Part shown: in pieces, positions 10,201 to 18,885 of the stretch
How the letters are laid out: each line of letters starts with the position of its first letter
Numbering within the stretch: position 1 is the stretch's first letter
Assembly (NCBI GenBank): GCA_017305665.1
Contig: JAFKKH010000031.1
Span: 1 to 64,000, forward strand
Source of the DNA: Hyphomicrobiales bacterium
Lineage (GTDB): Bacteria > Pseudomonadota > Alphaproteobacteria > Rhizobiales > Xanthobacteraceae
Reading direction: 5' to 3'
DNA: 64,000 nucleotides
The notes under the pieces: model-generated
Told to the model about the DNA's origin: nothing
Seen by the model: the letters and a program-made list of their open reading frames with translations, nothing else
The model's database searches: none
Made by a program: the position numbers and the translations under genes

Positions 10201-11662
10201 CGCCGGTCGCGCCTGGCGTATTGCAAGCCGCTCCACCCGCGCCGCAATCGCTGATAACACCGCTGACCGTCGCGTTGAAGCCACCATGAAGCGTGAGGGT
10301 ATTGCTGCCGAGATAAAAATCACCAACTCCCGCGATCGCTCCGGCAGTGAGATGTCCATCGCCCGCGGGACCTGTACTGCCGGAAAAATCCACCACACCG
10401 CCCGCATAGTTGGTGATGAGGGCATTGATGGGATTCGTATTGTTGTGAAATTCCGTGACACCGGAATTATCGATACGCCCGACTGCGCTCAGGGTCCCGT
10501 TGACGGCGCTGAACCTCGCTCCGCTTCCGACAGTCACATCGCCGACGATACTTCCGGCCGTCGTCGCGTTACCGATTTGCAGCTTTCCCGCGCTGACCGT
10601 CGTGCCGCCGGTATAGGTGTTGGTGTTCGCGATCGTCAGCGTACCCGTGCCAACCTTGACCAGCGATCCACCGGTCGCACCGGCGTTCTGGCAATCGTTC
10701 CCGCTCGCGCCGCAATCGCTGAAGACACCGCTCAGCGTGCTATCCTGATTGGTGCCGCCGATAGAGAGTGCATTGCTTCCCAGATAGACGTTTCCGCCAC
10801 CGGTGATCGCACCAATGCTGAGCTTGTGATCGTTGCTCAGACCGCTGCTCCCGGAAAAATCGACCACGGCTCCGGCATTGTTCGCGATGACGGCATTGCC
10901 CCCCGTGCTGAAGTCTTCAAAATTGACCACACCTCCGCTGACATTCTGAATCGTGGCGTTACCGCCAGTGCTGGTGCTGTAAAATTGGACGATATGATTG
11001 TTGATGATTTTGGCGTTTTCGGCGCTGCTGCCCCCAATACCGAGAGTGCCGCTGTTGTTGATAAGTGCGGTTCCAAGCCCGCTGTTGTTATCGAAGCTGA
11101 CTATAGACGTGGATGTCAGGTTGTTGATCGTGGCCCGATCGGCCATCGCCCCCGACTCGAAAGAAACAGAACCGTTGCCGCTGTTGTTGATGATGGCATT
11201 CGCCGCCGACGCCCCCCTCGAAAAGGCCAGGAAATAATCGTTGCTGATGGTAACGATGTTGTTGCCGTTATTGACGATGCCGACACCGTCGAGGCGTAAT
11301 TGTGCAGGAAGGGTCACGTTGTAAGAGTAGTTCGGCGCGCCCGCGGCGAACGTCCAGCCTCGCATGATGAGGCTGCCACCGGGCAAGGATGACGACAGAG
11401 CCGTATTGCCCGATGCGCCGAAATAAGCCATTCCGATCGGGACGACTCCGCCCACCCAGTTGGCAGGATCGCTGACATCGCCGGATACGCCGCCGGTCCA
11501 CGTCGCGTCCTGCGCGTGCGCGGCGACGCACGGCAGCGCGAGAGTCCCTCCAAGTGCCAAGGCCGCAAGCCTTGCTACAAGCACGACACGTGAGCTCGTC
11601 GCCCGGAACGCTTTTTTTGACAGCCCGACACTCACCCGAAGAAGGATTTCTTCGTCCTGCAT
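7277..11662 (-). CDS. Large autotransporter (type Va) adhesin-like protein
   Basis: 1461 residues from ATG 11662, chosen because GAGAGGG lies about six bases upstream; the frame is open to GTG 11734. A long signal peptide has a basic n-region and ends AAHAQ. The passenger is a beta-helix rich in Asn/Gly with at least four autotransporter-associated repeats (for example GTGTLTIANTNTYTGGTTV). The last 280 residues or so form the autotransporter barrel (PLRAFEPRWSVWSAGFGG onwards), ending in YQW. Three repeats carry the motif SDCGxxGxxC, a paired cysteine loop of C-x6-C, which is unusual because passengers are usually cysteine-poor. Likely displayed on or released from the cell surface; ligand unknown. 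Confidence 0.93.
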   Translation of the reverse strand: MQDEEILLRVSVGLSKKAFRATSSRVVLVARLAALALGGTLALPCVAAHAQDATWTGGVSGDVSDPANWVGGVVPIGMAYFGASGNTALSSSLPGGSLIMRGWTFAAGAPNYSYNVTLPAQLRLDGVGIVNNGNNIVTISNDYFLAFSRGASAANAIINNSGNGSVSFESGAMADRATINNLTSTSIVSFDNNSGLGTALINNSGTLGIGGSSAENAKIINNHIVQFYSTSTGGNATIQNVSGGVVNFEDFSTGGNAVIANNAGAVVDFSGSSGLSNDHKLSIGAITGGGNVYLGSNALSIGGTNQDSTLSGVFSDCGASGNDCQNAGATGGSLVKVGTGTLTIANTNTYTGGTTVSAGKLQIGNATTAGSIVGDVTVGSGARFSAVNGTLSAVGRIDNSGVTEFHNNTNPINALITNYAGGVVDFSGSTGPAGDGHLTAGAIAGVGDFYLGSNTLTLHGGFNATVSGVISDCGAGGAACNTPGATGGALVKSAGGTLTFTGANTYTGGTTVNAGLLALGNAAAKGSVVGGVTVGSGGILQLINTDLGAVTTIDNGGFSFFRNGTDARDITLNNSNYVAFGDASSAGNATITNNSSLFFFSGNSTAGNAAITNNLGGVIDLSASSGPNGDHKLSAGSIAGAGNFYLGSNALAVGGNNQSTTVSGTISDCGAGGNLCSISGSTGGMLIKAGTGDLTLSGANTYTGGTRVAAGTLSLTNNDALGTGAVMLDPNTTLHLAGVQIANTVNIWGDPNIAVTGANSLNSIAGTGDVNILGTSGNAAADVLTLNGPNAYAAATFVGDGTVGAAATLKGSSANALSANSTTTVMANSILDLNGFDQAIGGLAGAGTVSNGGANAATLTTNGNNSSTIFSGVIANGSGTTALTKIGTGTLALTGTNSYTGATNVNAGTLEVDGSIAASSNVTVNSGGTLSGIGVVDPAATTIVAGGTLAPGNPDGMLTITGNLAFQSAAFYRINVNPSSASFANVTGSATLGGATVNAVFSNTNYVNKLYSILTADGGVSGTFASSVVNTNLPAGFQTSLSYDATHAYLNVSLNLMPGSSSSNSGGGMSGNQQALGNAVMNAFNTNGGIPMAYGMLNAAGLTQASGELATASQQSTFDAMSQFMGLLTDPFAQRSGGAGSANGASAYADEGEGARAHTSSKRTDAFTMFAKAPLRAFEPRWSVWSAGFGGSQSTDGNTTVGSNDTTSHLFGMAVGADYLLSPRTLAGFALAGGGTGFSVNGLGTGRSDLFQAGAYLRHADGPAYLSAALAYGWQDIVTDRYVTIASVDHLRAEFNANAYSGRVEGGYRLVAPVMGGFGITPYAAGQFTTFDLPAYTEQVLSGARDFALAYGSRSVTDVRSELGIRSDKSFALSDGVLTLRGRFAWAHDYNPDRSIAATFQALPGTSFTVNGAAQASDSALTTASAEVRWMNGWSAAVTFDGAFSNVTRSYAGKAAVRYQW
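9635..9658 (-). repeat. Passenger cysteine-loop repeat, copy 3
   Basis: Codes CGAGGNLC in the autotransporter passenger, at the same place in the repeat unit as the loops at 10223 and 10691, each just before the GGxLxKxGTG segment. Confidence 0.7.
10223..10246 (-). repeat. Passenger cysteine-loop repeat, copy 2
   Basis: Codes CGAGGAAC. The repeat unit around it runs from FYLGSN through the TYTGGTTV strand motif and is about 150-190 residues long. Confidence 0.7.
10691..10714 (-). repeat. Passenger cysteine-loop repeat, copy 1
   Basis: Codes CGASGNDC, the most N-terminal of the three paired-cysteine loops of the autotransporter passenger. Confidence 0.7.
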
Positions 11663-11840
11663 TTCATCCCTCTCGCGAGTCATGTTTGCGCGCATCGCGC
11701 TCGTCGACGCGCCCACGCCGTGGTGAAGGAGCACCCCCTCAAGGAATGGCCGCTGTCACCAATGCGCTGCTCGTCGAATCGAGGGCGATACGGTGTTGGG
11801 AAGATTGAGATTTTCTGTCAGGCTCGGACAGCTGCTGTTT

Positions 11841-11859
11841 GGCTAACGAGTCATTAGCC
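11841..11859. promoter_or_regulatory. Short dyad GGCTAA-N7-TTAGCC
   Basis: Perfect 6-base inverted repeat between the autotransporter start and the LysR gene stop. It could be an operator upstream of the autotransporter or a weak hairpin after the LysR gene; no T tract follows on either strand. Confidence 0.3.
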
Positions 11860-11899
11860 CTCGCGCAAAACCGTAGCTGAGGACACAAGGCTGGGCTGT

Positions 11900-12790
11900 C
11901 TAGCCAGCGGCTCCGCCCGGCCAACGATAGTGCTGCGCGGCCGCAACCGCCGCTGCCACAGCCGGACTGTGCGGCCGGCCGGCGACCGTCGTCAGGCTGA
12001 TCTGCCGAAACACTTCCGGATCGACCAGCGGGCGCATTTCGAGCCCCGGCAGCAATGGCAGGTTTTCAGGCATCACGGCGCAACCGAGGCCCGCCCGAAC
12101 CAGCGACTGGATCCAGTCCTCGCGCTCACCGACATAGCGGACATTGACCGCATCGTAGGGCTTGGGAATGCCGAGCCGTGCAAGGTTCGAAGGAAATTCG
12201 CAATGCAGGCGTTTAACGTAATTCTCGCCCTCGAGCTCGCACATAGGCACCGCATTCATCGCGCCGAAGCGGTGGCCCGGAGCAAAGGAAATGTAGAATG
12301 CCTCGCGAAACAAAGGCACCATACGGATTCGCTTGTCGACCTCAGGCGAGCTGGTCAGAGCAATGTCGATCTCGCCGCCAAGCAGCGCGTCTTCCAGCTC
12401 TTCGCAATTGGCCTCCCAGACGTGGAGTTCGAGCTCAGGCGCCTGATCGCGCAGGGCTACGAGGTAGCCGGTCAGCACGCTTGCTCCGATCGATGCGAAT
12501 ATACCTAGCTTGAGCCGAGAACCCGCGAGCCTCGTATAATCCCGAGCCTCGCGTTTGGCGGCTTCGGCCGCACGGCTCATGACGGAGAAATGTTCGAACA
12601 TCAGCCGGCCGAGGTCCGTCAGATGTGTCAGATGCCGCTCGCGCCGGAAAAGCTGTCCGCCCAGTTCTTCTTCCAGATGCCGGATCGCGCGGCTGAGCGA
12701 GGGCACGCTCACGCCGCACTGCTCCGCCGCCCGCGTGAAATTCAGCGTTTCCCCCGCTTTGAGGAAATAGCGTATCTGGTGCATTTCCAT
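11900..12790 (-). CDS. LysR-family transcriptional regulator
   Basis: 296 residues from ATG 12790 (MEMHQIRYFLKAGETLNFTR). The N-terminal winged helix-turn-helix is typical: NFTRAAEQCGVSVPSLSRAIRHLE, then LGGQLFRRERH. The substrate-binding half follows (LKLGIFASIGASVLTGYL, DIALTSSPEV). This type controls genes in response to a small molecule, often a divergent or neighbouring target. Here both neighbours are on the same strand or are RNA, so the target is not evident. The closest candidate is the autotransporter downstream. Confidence 0.92.
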   Translation of the reverse strand: MEMHQIRYFLKAGETLNFTRAAEQCGVSVPSLSRAIRHLEEELGGQLFRRERHLTHLTDLGRLMFEHFSVMSRAAEAAKREARDYTRLAGSRLKLGIFASIGASVLTGYLVALRDQAPELELHVWEANCEELEDALLGGEIDIALTSSPEVDKRIRMVPLFREAFYISFAPGHRFGAMNAVPMCELEGENYVKRLHCEFPSNLARLGIPKPYDAVNVRYVGEREDWIQSLVRAGLGCAVMPENLPLLPGLEMRPLVDPEVFRQISLTTVAGRPHSPAVAAAVAAAQHYRWPGGAAG

Positions 12791-12937
12791 GATTAGCGCC
12801 TGATCAGCCCCCAGGTCCGGCCGATTGTAACTGCATCGATGCGGGCATCGCCAGCACAACCGCAAGGCTGCCTGCGAGTTGATCGCGCTAGTGCGAACGG
12901 CGCATTGAACATCTTCGCGTGCAGTTTTAGTCTGAAT

Positions 12938-13014
12938 TGGCGCGCTCGGAGAGATTCGAACTCCCGACCCTCGGAATCGAAATCCGATGCTCTATCCAGC
13001 TGAGCTACGAGCGC
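12938..13014 (-). tRNA. tRNA-Arg (anticodon TCG)
   Basis: Complete cloverleaf of 77 bases. The acceptor GCGCTCG pairs with CGAGCGC, followed by discriminator G and an encoded CCA at 12938-12940. The D arm is AGCTCAGCTGGATAGAGC. The anticodon stem TCGGA/TCCGA encloses loop TTTCGAT with the anticodon at 12978-12980, and the T arm is GGGTTCGAATC-like (GGGAGTTCGAATCTC). Anticodon TCG reads CGA arginine codons. No integrase or duplicated 3' end is visible near it, so it does not look like an occupied attachment site. Confidence 0.95.
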
Positions 13015-13202
13015 ATGCCCTCGTCTTATAGAACCGCCGACCCCGATGTCACGCCTTTTGTTCCGAGTCTGTTCAAACACGCCGGGGCGTGAAAAGGCCT
13101 CGGCCGTCCAACCTCGGCCACTTGACGCGTTGACGCCCTTGCGCGCCGTTTGACATAATGGCCACGGGACAAGACAGACAATTGGGCTTCGCACGGATCG
13201 CC

Positions 13203-13553
13203 ATGAAAAACGGGCTGTATTCGATTCATGTCGTTTTGCTCGACGGGCGCGCAGGCAAGGGCAGCGGCGTCGTGGTGTTTCGCGACGGCAAAATCCTCGG
13301 CGGCGATGCGTACCTGTTCTACACCGGCAGCTATGCCGCGAAGCCCGACGGCACATTCAAGGGCGAGGTTCTGGTCCAGCGCCATACGCCGAGTCCCGAC
13401 GCGAGCCCGCTGTTTGGCGGCCCCGATCCGGTCGGCGTCGGCGTTACCGGCACCTATACCGACACCGGCGGCACCATGAACGGCACGGCACTGGTCGGAA
13501 AGGCCAGCCAGATCTTTCAGGCCACGCTGCGCAAGCTCGCTGACGCGGATTGA
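13203..13553 (+). CDS. GrlR-like regulatory protein
   Basis: 116 residues from ATG 13203 (MKNGLYSIHVVLLDG); the frame opens at 13158. The pattern GKGSGVVVFRDGKILGGDAY, then YTGSY and VGVTGTYTDTGGTMNGTA, matches the GrlR family of small beta-barrel proteins. Members are named after the negative regulator of type III secretion in attaching-effacing enterobacteria, but family members are scattered in rhizobia outside any secretion locus. No type III secretion gene is nearby. The last codon is six bases from the convergent sensor kinase stop. Function here is unknown. Confidence 0.75.
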   Translation: MKNGLYSIHVVLLDGRAGKGSGVVVFRDGKILGGDAYLFYTGSYAAKPDGTFKGEVLVQRHTPSPDASPLFGGPDPVGVGVTGTYTDTGGTMNGTALVGKASQIFQATLRKLADAD

Positions 13554-13559
13554 TATCCG

Positions 13560-16241
13560 CTATTCCGCGGCCAATTCCATCGGCGCGACGCGCGGCAGGA
13601 TGACTCGAATCCGCGTGCCCTCTCCCGGCCGTGTATCCAGGTCGAGATGTCCGCCGAGACGGCTGGTCACGATGTTGTAGACGATATGCAGGCCGAGCCC
13701 CGTGCCGCCCTGATCGCGCCGGGTCGTGAAGAACGGATCGAAAGCCTTGCGGCGAATGTCGGGACTCATGCCGCAGCCATTGTCCGAGAACAATATCTCG
13801 ACATTGTCGGGGCCGGATTCCCGCACCTTGATGTCGACGGTGCCGCCCTTCCCGTCCGGAAAGGCATGCGCCAGCGCGTTGAGAAACAGATTGGTCAGCA
13901 CCTGGCCGTAGGGTCCGGGGTAGCTGTCCATCATGAGGCTGGGCTCGCAATCGACCGTCAGCGTCACATTGTGTTTGCGCAGACCGGGGCGCAGACTCAT
14001 GACGACCTGCTCGGTGAGATCGCCGAGATCGAAGGTCCGCTTGTCCGAATAATTGCGGTCGGCAGCGACCTGCTTGAACGACTGGATCAGTTCGGCGGCC
14101 CGGTTGAGATTGGCGACCAGTTGTGACGCCGCATCGCGGTTGGTCGCGATGAAGTCGTTGAGGCTCGAACGGCGCAACTCTCCGCGCGCGACCTCTTCCG
14201 CGAACAACGCGATCTTGCGCTCCAGCGACGAGGCGACCGTCAGGCTGATGCCGACGGGATTGTTGACCTCGTGCGCAACGCCCGCCACGAGGCGCCCAAG
14301 CGCGGCGAGCTTTTCGGCCTCGATCAGCGAATTCTGCGTGGCGCGCAAGTTGCGCAATGCCCCTTCGGCGGCGTCCTTGGCCTGCCGCATCTCCTGCTCG
14401 CTGCGCTTGCGATCGCCGATATCGAGCGCAACGGTCACGATGTTCTCGATCCTGCCGTCGGCATCGCGGATCGGCATCTTGTTGACCAGCCATTGCCGCA
14501 TCCGGCCGGAGGAATCCTGATATTCCTCCTCGTAGAAACCAAGCTCCTTGCCGCCCGCCATGACCCGCTTGTCGTTCTCGTCGCTCTTGGCCGCGCCATA
14601 GCGCGACATCAGGCCGGTGGTGGTCTGCCCGATGGCCTCCGCCGGTTCGATCCCGAAAATGCCGGCCATGTAGCGATTCATCAGCACATAACGCAGGTTG
14701 GCATCCTTGACGTTGATGACGGCGGGCACCGTGTCGATCACCAGTTGCAGCAGGCGGCGTCCCTCGGCGATCGCCTCTTCCGCGCGCCGCTGATCGGTGA
14801 TGTCGCGGACCACACCTTCGTAGCGGACGACGCGGCCATCGTCGTCACGCACCGCAGTCGCGCTGTCGGACAGCCAAAGAATACGGCCGTCACGGTTGCG
14901 CACCTGATATTCGAACTCGCGAACGGTGCTGTCGCGCTCCATCCGCCGCTGATATTCGGTGCGGTCGTCCGGATTGACATAGATGTTATGGGCAACGTCG
15001 CCGATTCCCGTAATCAGATCGCCCGGCGAGCCATAGCCCATCATCCGGGCCAGCGAGGGATTGGCATCGAGCAATTCGCCGGCCGGCGTCGTCACGTAAA
15101 TTCCGTCGACCGACCCCTCGAACAGCTTTCGATAGCTTTCCTCTGCGAGCCGCTGCTCGGCCAGCGCACGAACCGCGGCCTCCCGCGCCGAGTCAGCCTC
15201 GGCCAACGTCCGGCGAAAGACTTCGGCGGCGCGCGCGATGTCGCCGATCTCGTTGTCGACGTCGGTTGCGGGAATCGATGTTTCCTTTTCGCCGCCGGCC
15301 ACCGTGCGGATGGCCCTGGCGATCGCCTTCAACGGCCGGACCGTCCGGCGCACCACGAACACCGCCGCGAGCAGGCCGATCAGAATGCCGGCACCGCCGA
15401 GAATGATGCTCTGCCATCGGGCTTCGGCCAGCGTGCGCGCGAAATCGTGCGACAGCACCCGTCCCCGGCGCGCGCTTAGCTCCCGCAACAGCTCCGTCAC
15501 CCGGCCGATCAGCCGGCCTTCGGTGCCCAGCACCTCGCGGTCGATGTCCGCGATCTGGCGTTCCCGCAACGATATCGCGATCACCGCATCGGCGTAGGCC
15601 TCGACGGCCGCGCGGACTGCGGGTTCATTGATCGGGATAGCGCGCATCTTCTCGGCCGACTGCTCCGCGGCGGAGGGATTGTGACCTAGCAATGCCGCGG
15701 CGACATCGCTCTGGGCGCGAAACAGCACCTTTGAAGCGGACTGGTCGTCGGCCTGCTCGATCGCCATCTCCAGCTTTTCGCGCAGCGGCGGCAGCGTTTC
15801 GATCAGCTTCGCTCGGCTCGCGATCAGATTGGTCGCGCGCTCGATGCCGCTGCGATAGGTTTCCAGCCGCGTCGTGACGCCGTCGATCATCTCCTGCTGT
15901 TCGGGCGCAAGTTCGATCCGCGTTTTTTTCAAAAGGATGTTCAAGGATGAGGCAGCACCCCACACCCGGCTGGATTGCGCCGTCGGATCGGTGACGTAGT
16001 CGCGCGCCGCCAGCCGCAATTCGTTCATGCGGCGGTCGATCTCCGCCGCGAGGTCACCGACGCTGTCCAACCGCTGCAGTTCGGCAAAGGTGTTGTCGAG
16101 GTGGCGCATCGCGACAACGTTGGCCACGCTGGTGATCACGATGATCGCCAGCACCAGCAGGAATCCGCCAAAGGTGATCTGGCCGATCGACAGCGAGGAC
16201 GACCGCATCCGCTGCAAAAACGCTCCGAACCCAGATGACAT
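13560..16241 (-). CDS. Double-PAS membrane sensor histidine kinase
   Basis: 893 residues from ATG 16241 (MSSGFGAFLQRMRSS). Order: membrane helix near residues 20-43; a helical periplasmic sensor of about 230 residues; second helix (ILGGAGILIGLLAAVFVV); HAMP; PAS (SYRKLFEGSVDGIYVTTPAG); a second PAS/PAC; a coiled linker; then a kinase core with phospho-acceptor His in VAHEVNNPVG and an ATPase domain with NLFLNALAHAF, DNGCGM and GGTGLGL. The H-box reads HEVNNPVG and not the common HELRTPL, placing it with the PAS-rich kinases of the NtrB/DctB type. No response regulator is adjacent, so it is an orphan kinase. Confidence 0.93.
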   Translation of the reverse strand: MSSGFGAFLQRMRSSSLSIGQITFGGFLLVLAIIVITSVANVVAMRHLDNTFAELQRLDSVGDLAAEIDRRMNELRLAARDYVTDPTAQSSRVWGAASSLNILLKKTRIELAPEQQEMIDGVTTRLETYRSGIERATNLIASRAKLIETLPPLREKLEMAIEQADDQSASKVLFRAQSDVAAALLGHNPSAAEQSAEKMRAIPINEPAVRAAVEAYADAVIAISLRERQIADIDREVLGTEGRLIGRVTELLRELSARRGRVLSHDFARTLAEARWQSIILGGAGILIGLLAAVFVVRRTVRPLKAIARAIRTVAGGEKETSIPATDVDNEIGDIARAAEVFRRTLAEADSAREAAVRALAEQRLAEESYRKLFEGSVDGIYVTTPAGELLDANPSLARMMGYGSPGDLITGIGDVAHNIYVNPDDRTEYQRRMERDSTVREFEYQVRNRDGRILWLSDSATAVRDDDGRVVRYEGVVRDITDQRRAEEAIAEGRRLLQLVIDTVPAVINVKDANLRYVLMNRYMAGIFGIEPAEAIGQTTTGLMSRYGAAKSDENDKRVMAGGKELGFYEEEYQDSSGRMRQWLVNKMPIRDADGRIENIVTVALDIGDRKRSEQEMRQAKDAAEGALRNLRATQNSLIEAEKLAALGRLVAGVAHEVNNPVGISLTVASSLERKIALFAEEVARGELRRSSLNDFIATNRDAASQLVANLNRAAELIQSFKQVAADRNYSDKRTFDLGDLTEQVVMSLRPGLRKHNVTLTVDCEPSLMMDSYPGPYGQVLTNLFLNALAHAFPDGKGGTVDIKVRESGPDNVEILFSDNGCGMSPDIRRKAFDPFFTTRRDQGGTGLGLHIVYNIVTSRLGGHLDLDTRPGEGTRIRVILPRVAPMELAAE

Positions 16242-16423
16242 GGCGATTGAGACCGGCTCCCGACGGCCCAATATACGCTGGATTGCAGTGTCGAGGGAAC
16301 CTGCGCGCCGCCCCCATTCAGGGCAAACGTCCCCGGCTTTGGTCCGGCATAGCGGCCACGTCACGCAACCACCGGCCGTATCCGGCGGGATCTGCCCCGC
16401 CGGATCAGTCTGCGATCAAACGC

Positions 16424-18598
16424 CTATTTCTTGGGCCGGATCGCGTCCGCCGTCCCCTGAATGAAGGCCGCGATCTTGGTCACGTCATCGTCGGAGAGCT
16501 TGCCGGTGAAGTCCGGCATGCCCTTGTCCATGAACGGCCCCTTGAACACGATGTCCTTCAAGTGGCCGATGGTCTCCGGACTCGAATAGCCGAGGTTCGG
16601 AATGTTGCCGCCTTTGTCGACGCCAGGCACGGCGTGGCAGAAGGCGCAGTTGGTGACATAGAGCAGCGTGCCGGGGCCGACGTCCTCCGGCTTGTACGCC
16701 ACGCCCTCCACCAGCTTCTGCGCCGGCATCTGGGCAAAGACCGGAGGCTTGGCAGTGCCGCCGATGGCAAAGGTGAACACGGTGCCCGGCAGTTGAACAT
16801 CGGTCGCGCGCGCGGCCTCGCCGTAGACGCCACCCCAGCCAGCCGCGATCGAAACATATTGCTTGCCGTCTACCATGTAGGTCGAGGCGGCCGCCACGAC
16901 GCCAGTTCCGGTCGGCGCCTCCCACAGCTTCTCGCCAGTTTTGGCATTGTAGGCCACGAAGCGGCCGTCGGCGGTGCCCTGGAACACGAGATTGCCAGCC
17001 GTCGTCAGCGTGCCGCCGTTCCATGGCGAGGCGAAATCATGCGCCCAGGCCACCTGCTGCTTCACGGGATCCCACGCAATGATGCGACCGAACGGCTTGC
17101 TCTTGGGTGGCACCGCGTTGACCGCGAAGCCGAGATTCCAGCCCGTACCGCTTTGCGCCTTGCCGGGCGCGACCTCGTTGAACTTGAACTCCTTTTCAGA
17201 CGTGAGATTGATCGGCACGTGCTGCGCCGGCAAATAGACGAGGCCTGTCTGCGGATTGTAGGACATCGGGTGCCAATTGTGGGCACCGTAGGGTCCCGGA
17301 ATCGCATCGTACGGCGCATCGCCGCGCGCGGCCGCGATTTCCATCGGCCGGCCGTCCTTGTCGTAACCGGTGGCCCAGTTCACTTCGACGAAGTTCTTCG
17401 CCGAGATGAACTTGCCGTTGGTACGATCGATCACGAAGAAGAAGCCGTTCTTCGGCGCGTGCAGGATCACCTTGCGCGGCTGGCCGTCGATGGTGATGTC
17501 AGCCAGGATCATCGGCTGGGTCGAGGTGTAGTCCCAGTTGTCGCCGGGCGTTTCCTGATAATGCCAGACGTACTTACCGGTATCGGCGTTCAACGCGACA
17601 ATCGACGCAAGATAGAGATTGTCGCCGCCGGCGGGGCTGCGGAATTTACGATTCCACGGCGAACCGTTGCCGGTCCCGATGTAGATGAGATTGAGATCGG
17701 GATCGTAGGTGATGGTGTCCCACGGCGTACCGCCGCCGCCGCCGACCCAGTATTTGCCCGCCGGATCCCATGTCTTGGCGGCCTTCTCCATCGACTCGTC
17801 TTCGTACGGTTTGGACGGATCGCCGGGTACGGTGAACCAGCGCCATGCCAGATCGCCTGTCTCGGCGTCATATGCGCTGATATAGCCCCGAACGCCGTAT
17901 TCGGCGCCGCCATTGCCGATCAGCACCCGCCCCTTCACGACGCGCGGCGCGCCGGTGATGGTGTAGGAATGCGAATGATCGATGACCGTGTCTTTTTCCC
18001 AGACCTTCTTGCCGGTGGCGGCATCGATCGCGACGAGACGTCCATCATAAGCGCCGACGAACACCTTGCCCTTGTAGACCGCGACGCCGCGATTGACGAC
18101 GTCACAGCAGCCCTTGAAGCCGATCGCGCGCGACACGCCGGGATCGTAGGTCCAGATATGCTTGCCGGTCCGTACGTCAATTGCGTGAACGACGCTCCAT
18201 GACGCCGTGACGAACATGATTCCGTCGACCACCACCGGCGTCGCCTCGATGCCGCGGATGGAATCGAGACTGGCGGACCAAACCAGGCCAAGCTGCTTCA
18301 CGTTGTCGGCGTTGATCTCGTTGAGTTTGCTGAAGCGCGTCTCGGCGTAATCGAGACCAATCGTCGGCCAGTCCTTCGACGTCGCCGCATTGGCCTTGAT
18401 CGATGCTTCATCGACGGCGGATGTCACCGCCTTGATGTGCTCGGGAGATGCCTTGGCGTCGTCGGCCCGCGTGGCACCGGCATGAACGACAACACCGAGC
18501 GCTGTCGCGGCAACGAAAGCAAGCAAAGTGCTAATTTTTGTGTGAGGAGAGAAATTTTTCGGGCGCGCTGAAACAACCTGGTCGGCAACTTCTGACAT
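16424..18598 (-). CDS. PQQ-dependent quinohemoprotein alcohol dehydrogenase
   Basis: 724 residues. A signal segment (about residues 20-45, ending ATRADD) precedes an eight-bladed propeller with repeated tryptophan-docking motifs. The adjacent cysteine pair GCCD (C164-C165) forms the disulphide ring that holds PQQ, and GDNLYLAS and GTGNGSPWNRK are cofactor and metal neighbourhood motifs. A C-terminal cytochrome c domain has CAFCH at residues 651-655 and a likely Met ligand in KGMPDF. This makes it a type II alcohol dehydrogenase oxidising alcohols in the periplasm and passing electrons to its own haem. No PQQ synthesis genes are in the window. It is divergent from an acyl-CoA ligase. Confidence 0.95.
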   Translation of the reverse strand: MSEVADQVVSARPKNFSPHTKISTLLAFVAATALGVVVHAGATRADDAKASPEHIKAVTSAVDEASIKANAATSKDWPTIGLDYAETRFSKLNEINADNVKQLGLVWSASLDSIRGIEATPVVVDGIMFVTASWSVVHAIDVRTGKHIWTYDPGVSRAIGFKGCCDVVNRGVAVYKGKVFVGAYDGRLVAIDAATGKKVWEKDTVIDHSHSYTITGAPRVVKGRVLIGNGGAEYGVRGYISAYDAETGDLAWRWFTVPGDPSKPYEDESMEKAAKTWDPAGKYWVGGGGGTPWDTITYDPDLNLIYIGTGNGSPWNRKFRSPAGGDNLYLASIVALNADTGKYVWHYQETPGDNWDYTSTQPMILADITIDGQPRKVILHAPKNGFFFVIDRTNGKFISAKNFVEVNWATGYDKDGRPMEIAAARGDAPYDAIPGPYGAHNWHPMSYNPQTGLVYLPAQHVPINLTSEKEFKFNEVAPGKAQSGTGWNLGFAVNAVPPKSKPFGRIIAWDPVKQQVAWAHDFASPWNGGTLTTAGNLVFQGTADGRFVAYNAKTGEKLWEAPTGTGVVAAASTYMVDGKQYVSIAAGWGGVYGEAARATDVQLPGTVFTFAIGGTAKPPVFAQMPAQKLVEGVAYKPEDVGPGTLLYVTNCAFCHAVPGVDKGGNIPNLGYSSPETIGHLKDIVFKGPFMDKGMPDFTGKLSDDDVTKIAAFIQGTADAIRPKK

Positions 18599-18885
18599 GC
18601 GTTCCTCCCAATGGTCTCTCGTGGACCAGCGCGGATGTTAGGCTTGCAAAAAGAAAAGCGTCAACACGCACGCGCGTTTCCGCTGCGCGGAATAGACATC
18701 GCTGCAATTTGCCGACGATTTTCAATTTTTCATCGGCACGCCGATACCAGTATCCGCATTATTGCGCCGCAACGGTCGTCGCATTTGGATACCTTCAAAT
18801 GCTTGCAGCGACGTTTCGCCGCGATATGATTGCGAGCAACAAAGAGCGCGTTCGGCGCCCATCATTGACACGAGGGAGATCGCCG
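18599..18885. promoter_or_regulatory. Divergent promoter region
   Basis: 287 bases between the start codons of the alcohol dehydrogenase and the acyl-CoA ligase. It must hold promoters for both directions, but no box could be assigned with confidence. No gene seen. Confidence 0.4.

Noticed and set aside
9635-10714. CRISPR-like array from the repeats around 9.6-10.7 kb
   Set aside because: The repeats are coding units of the autotransporter of over 400 bases, degenerate at the DNA level, without equal spacers.
12938-13014. tRNA-Arg as an integration site
   Set aside because: No integrase, no direct repeat of its 3' end found, and flanking genes look native.
13203-13553. Type III secretion locus
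   Set aside because: Only the GrlR-like gene is present; no secretion or effector gene in the window.
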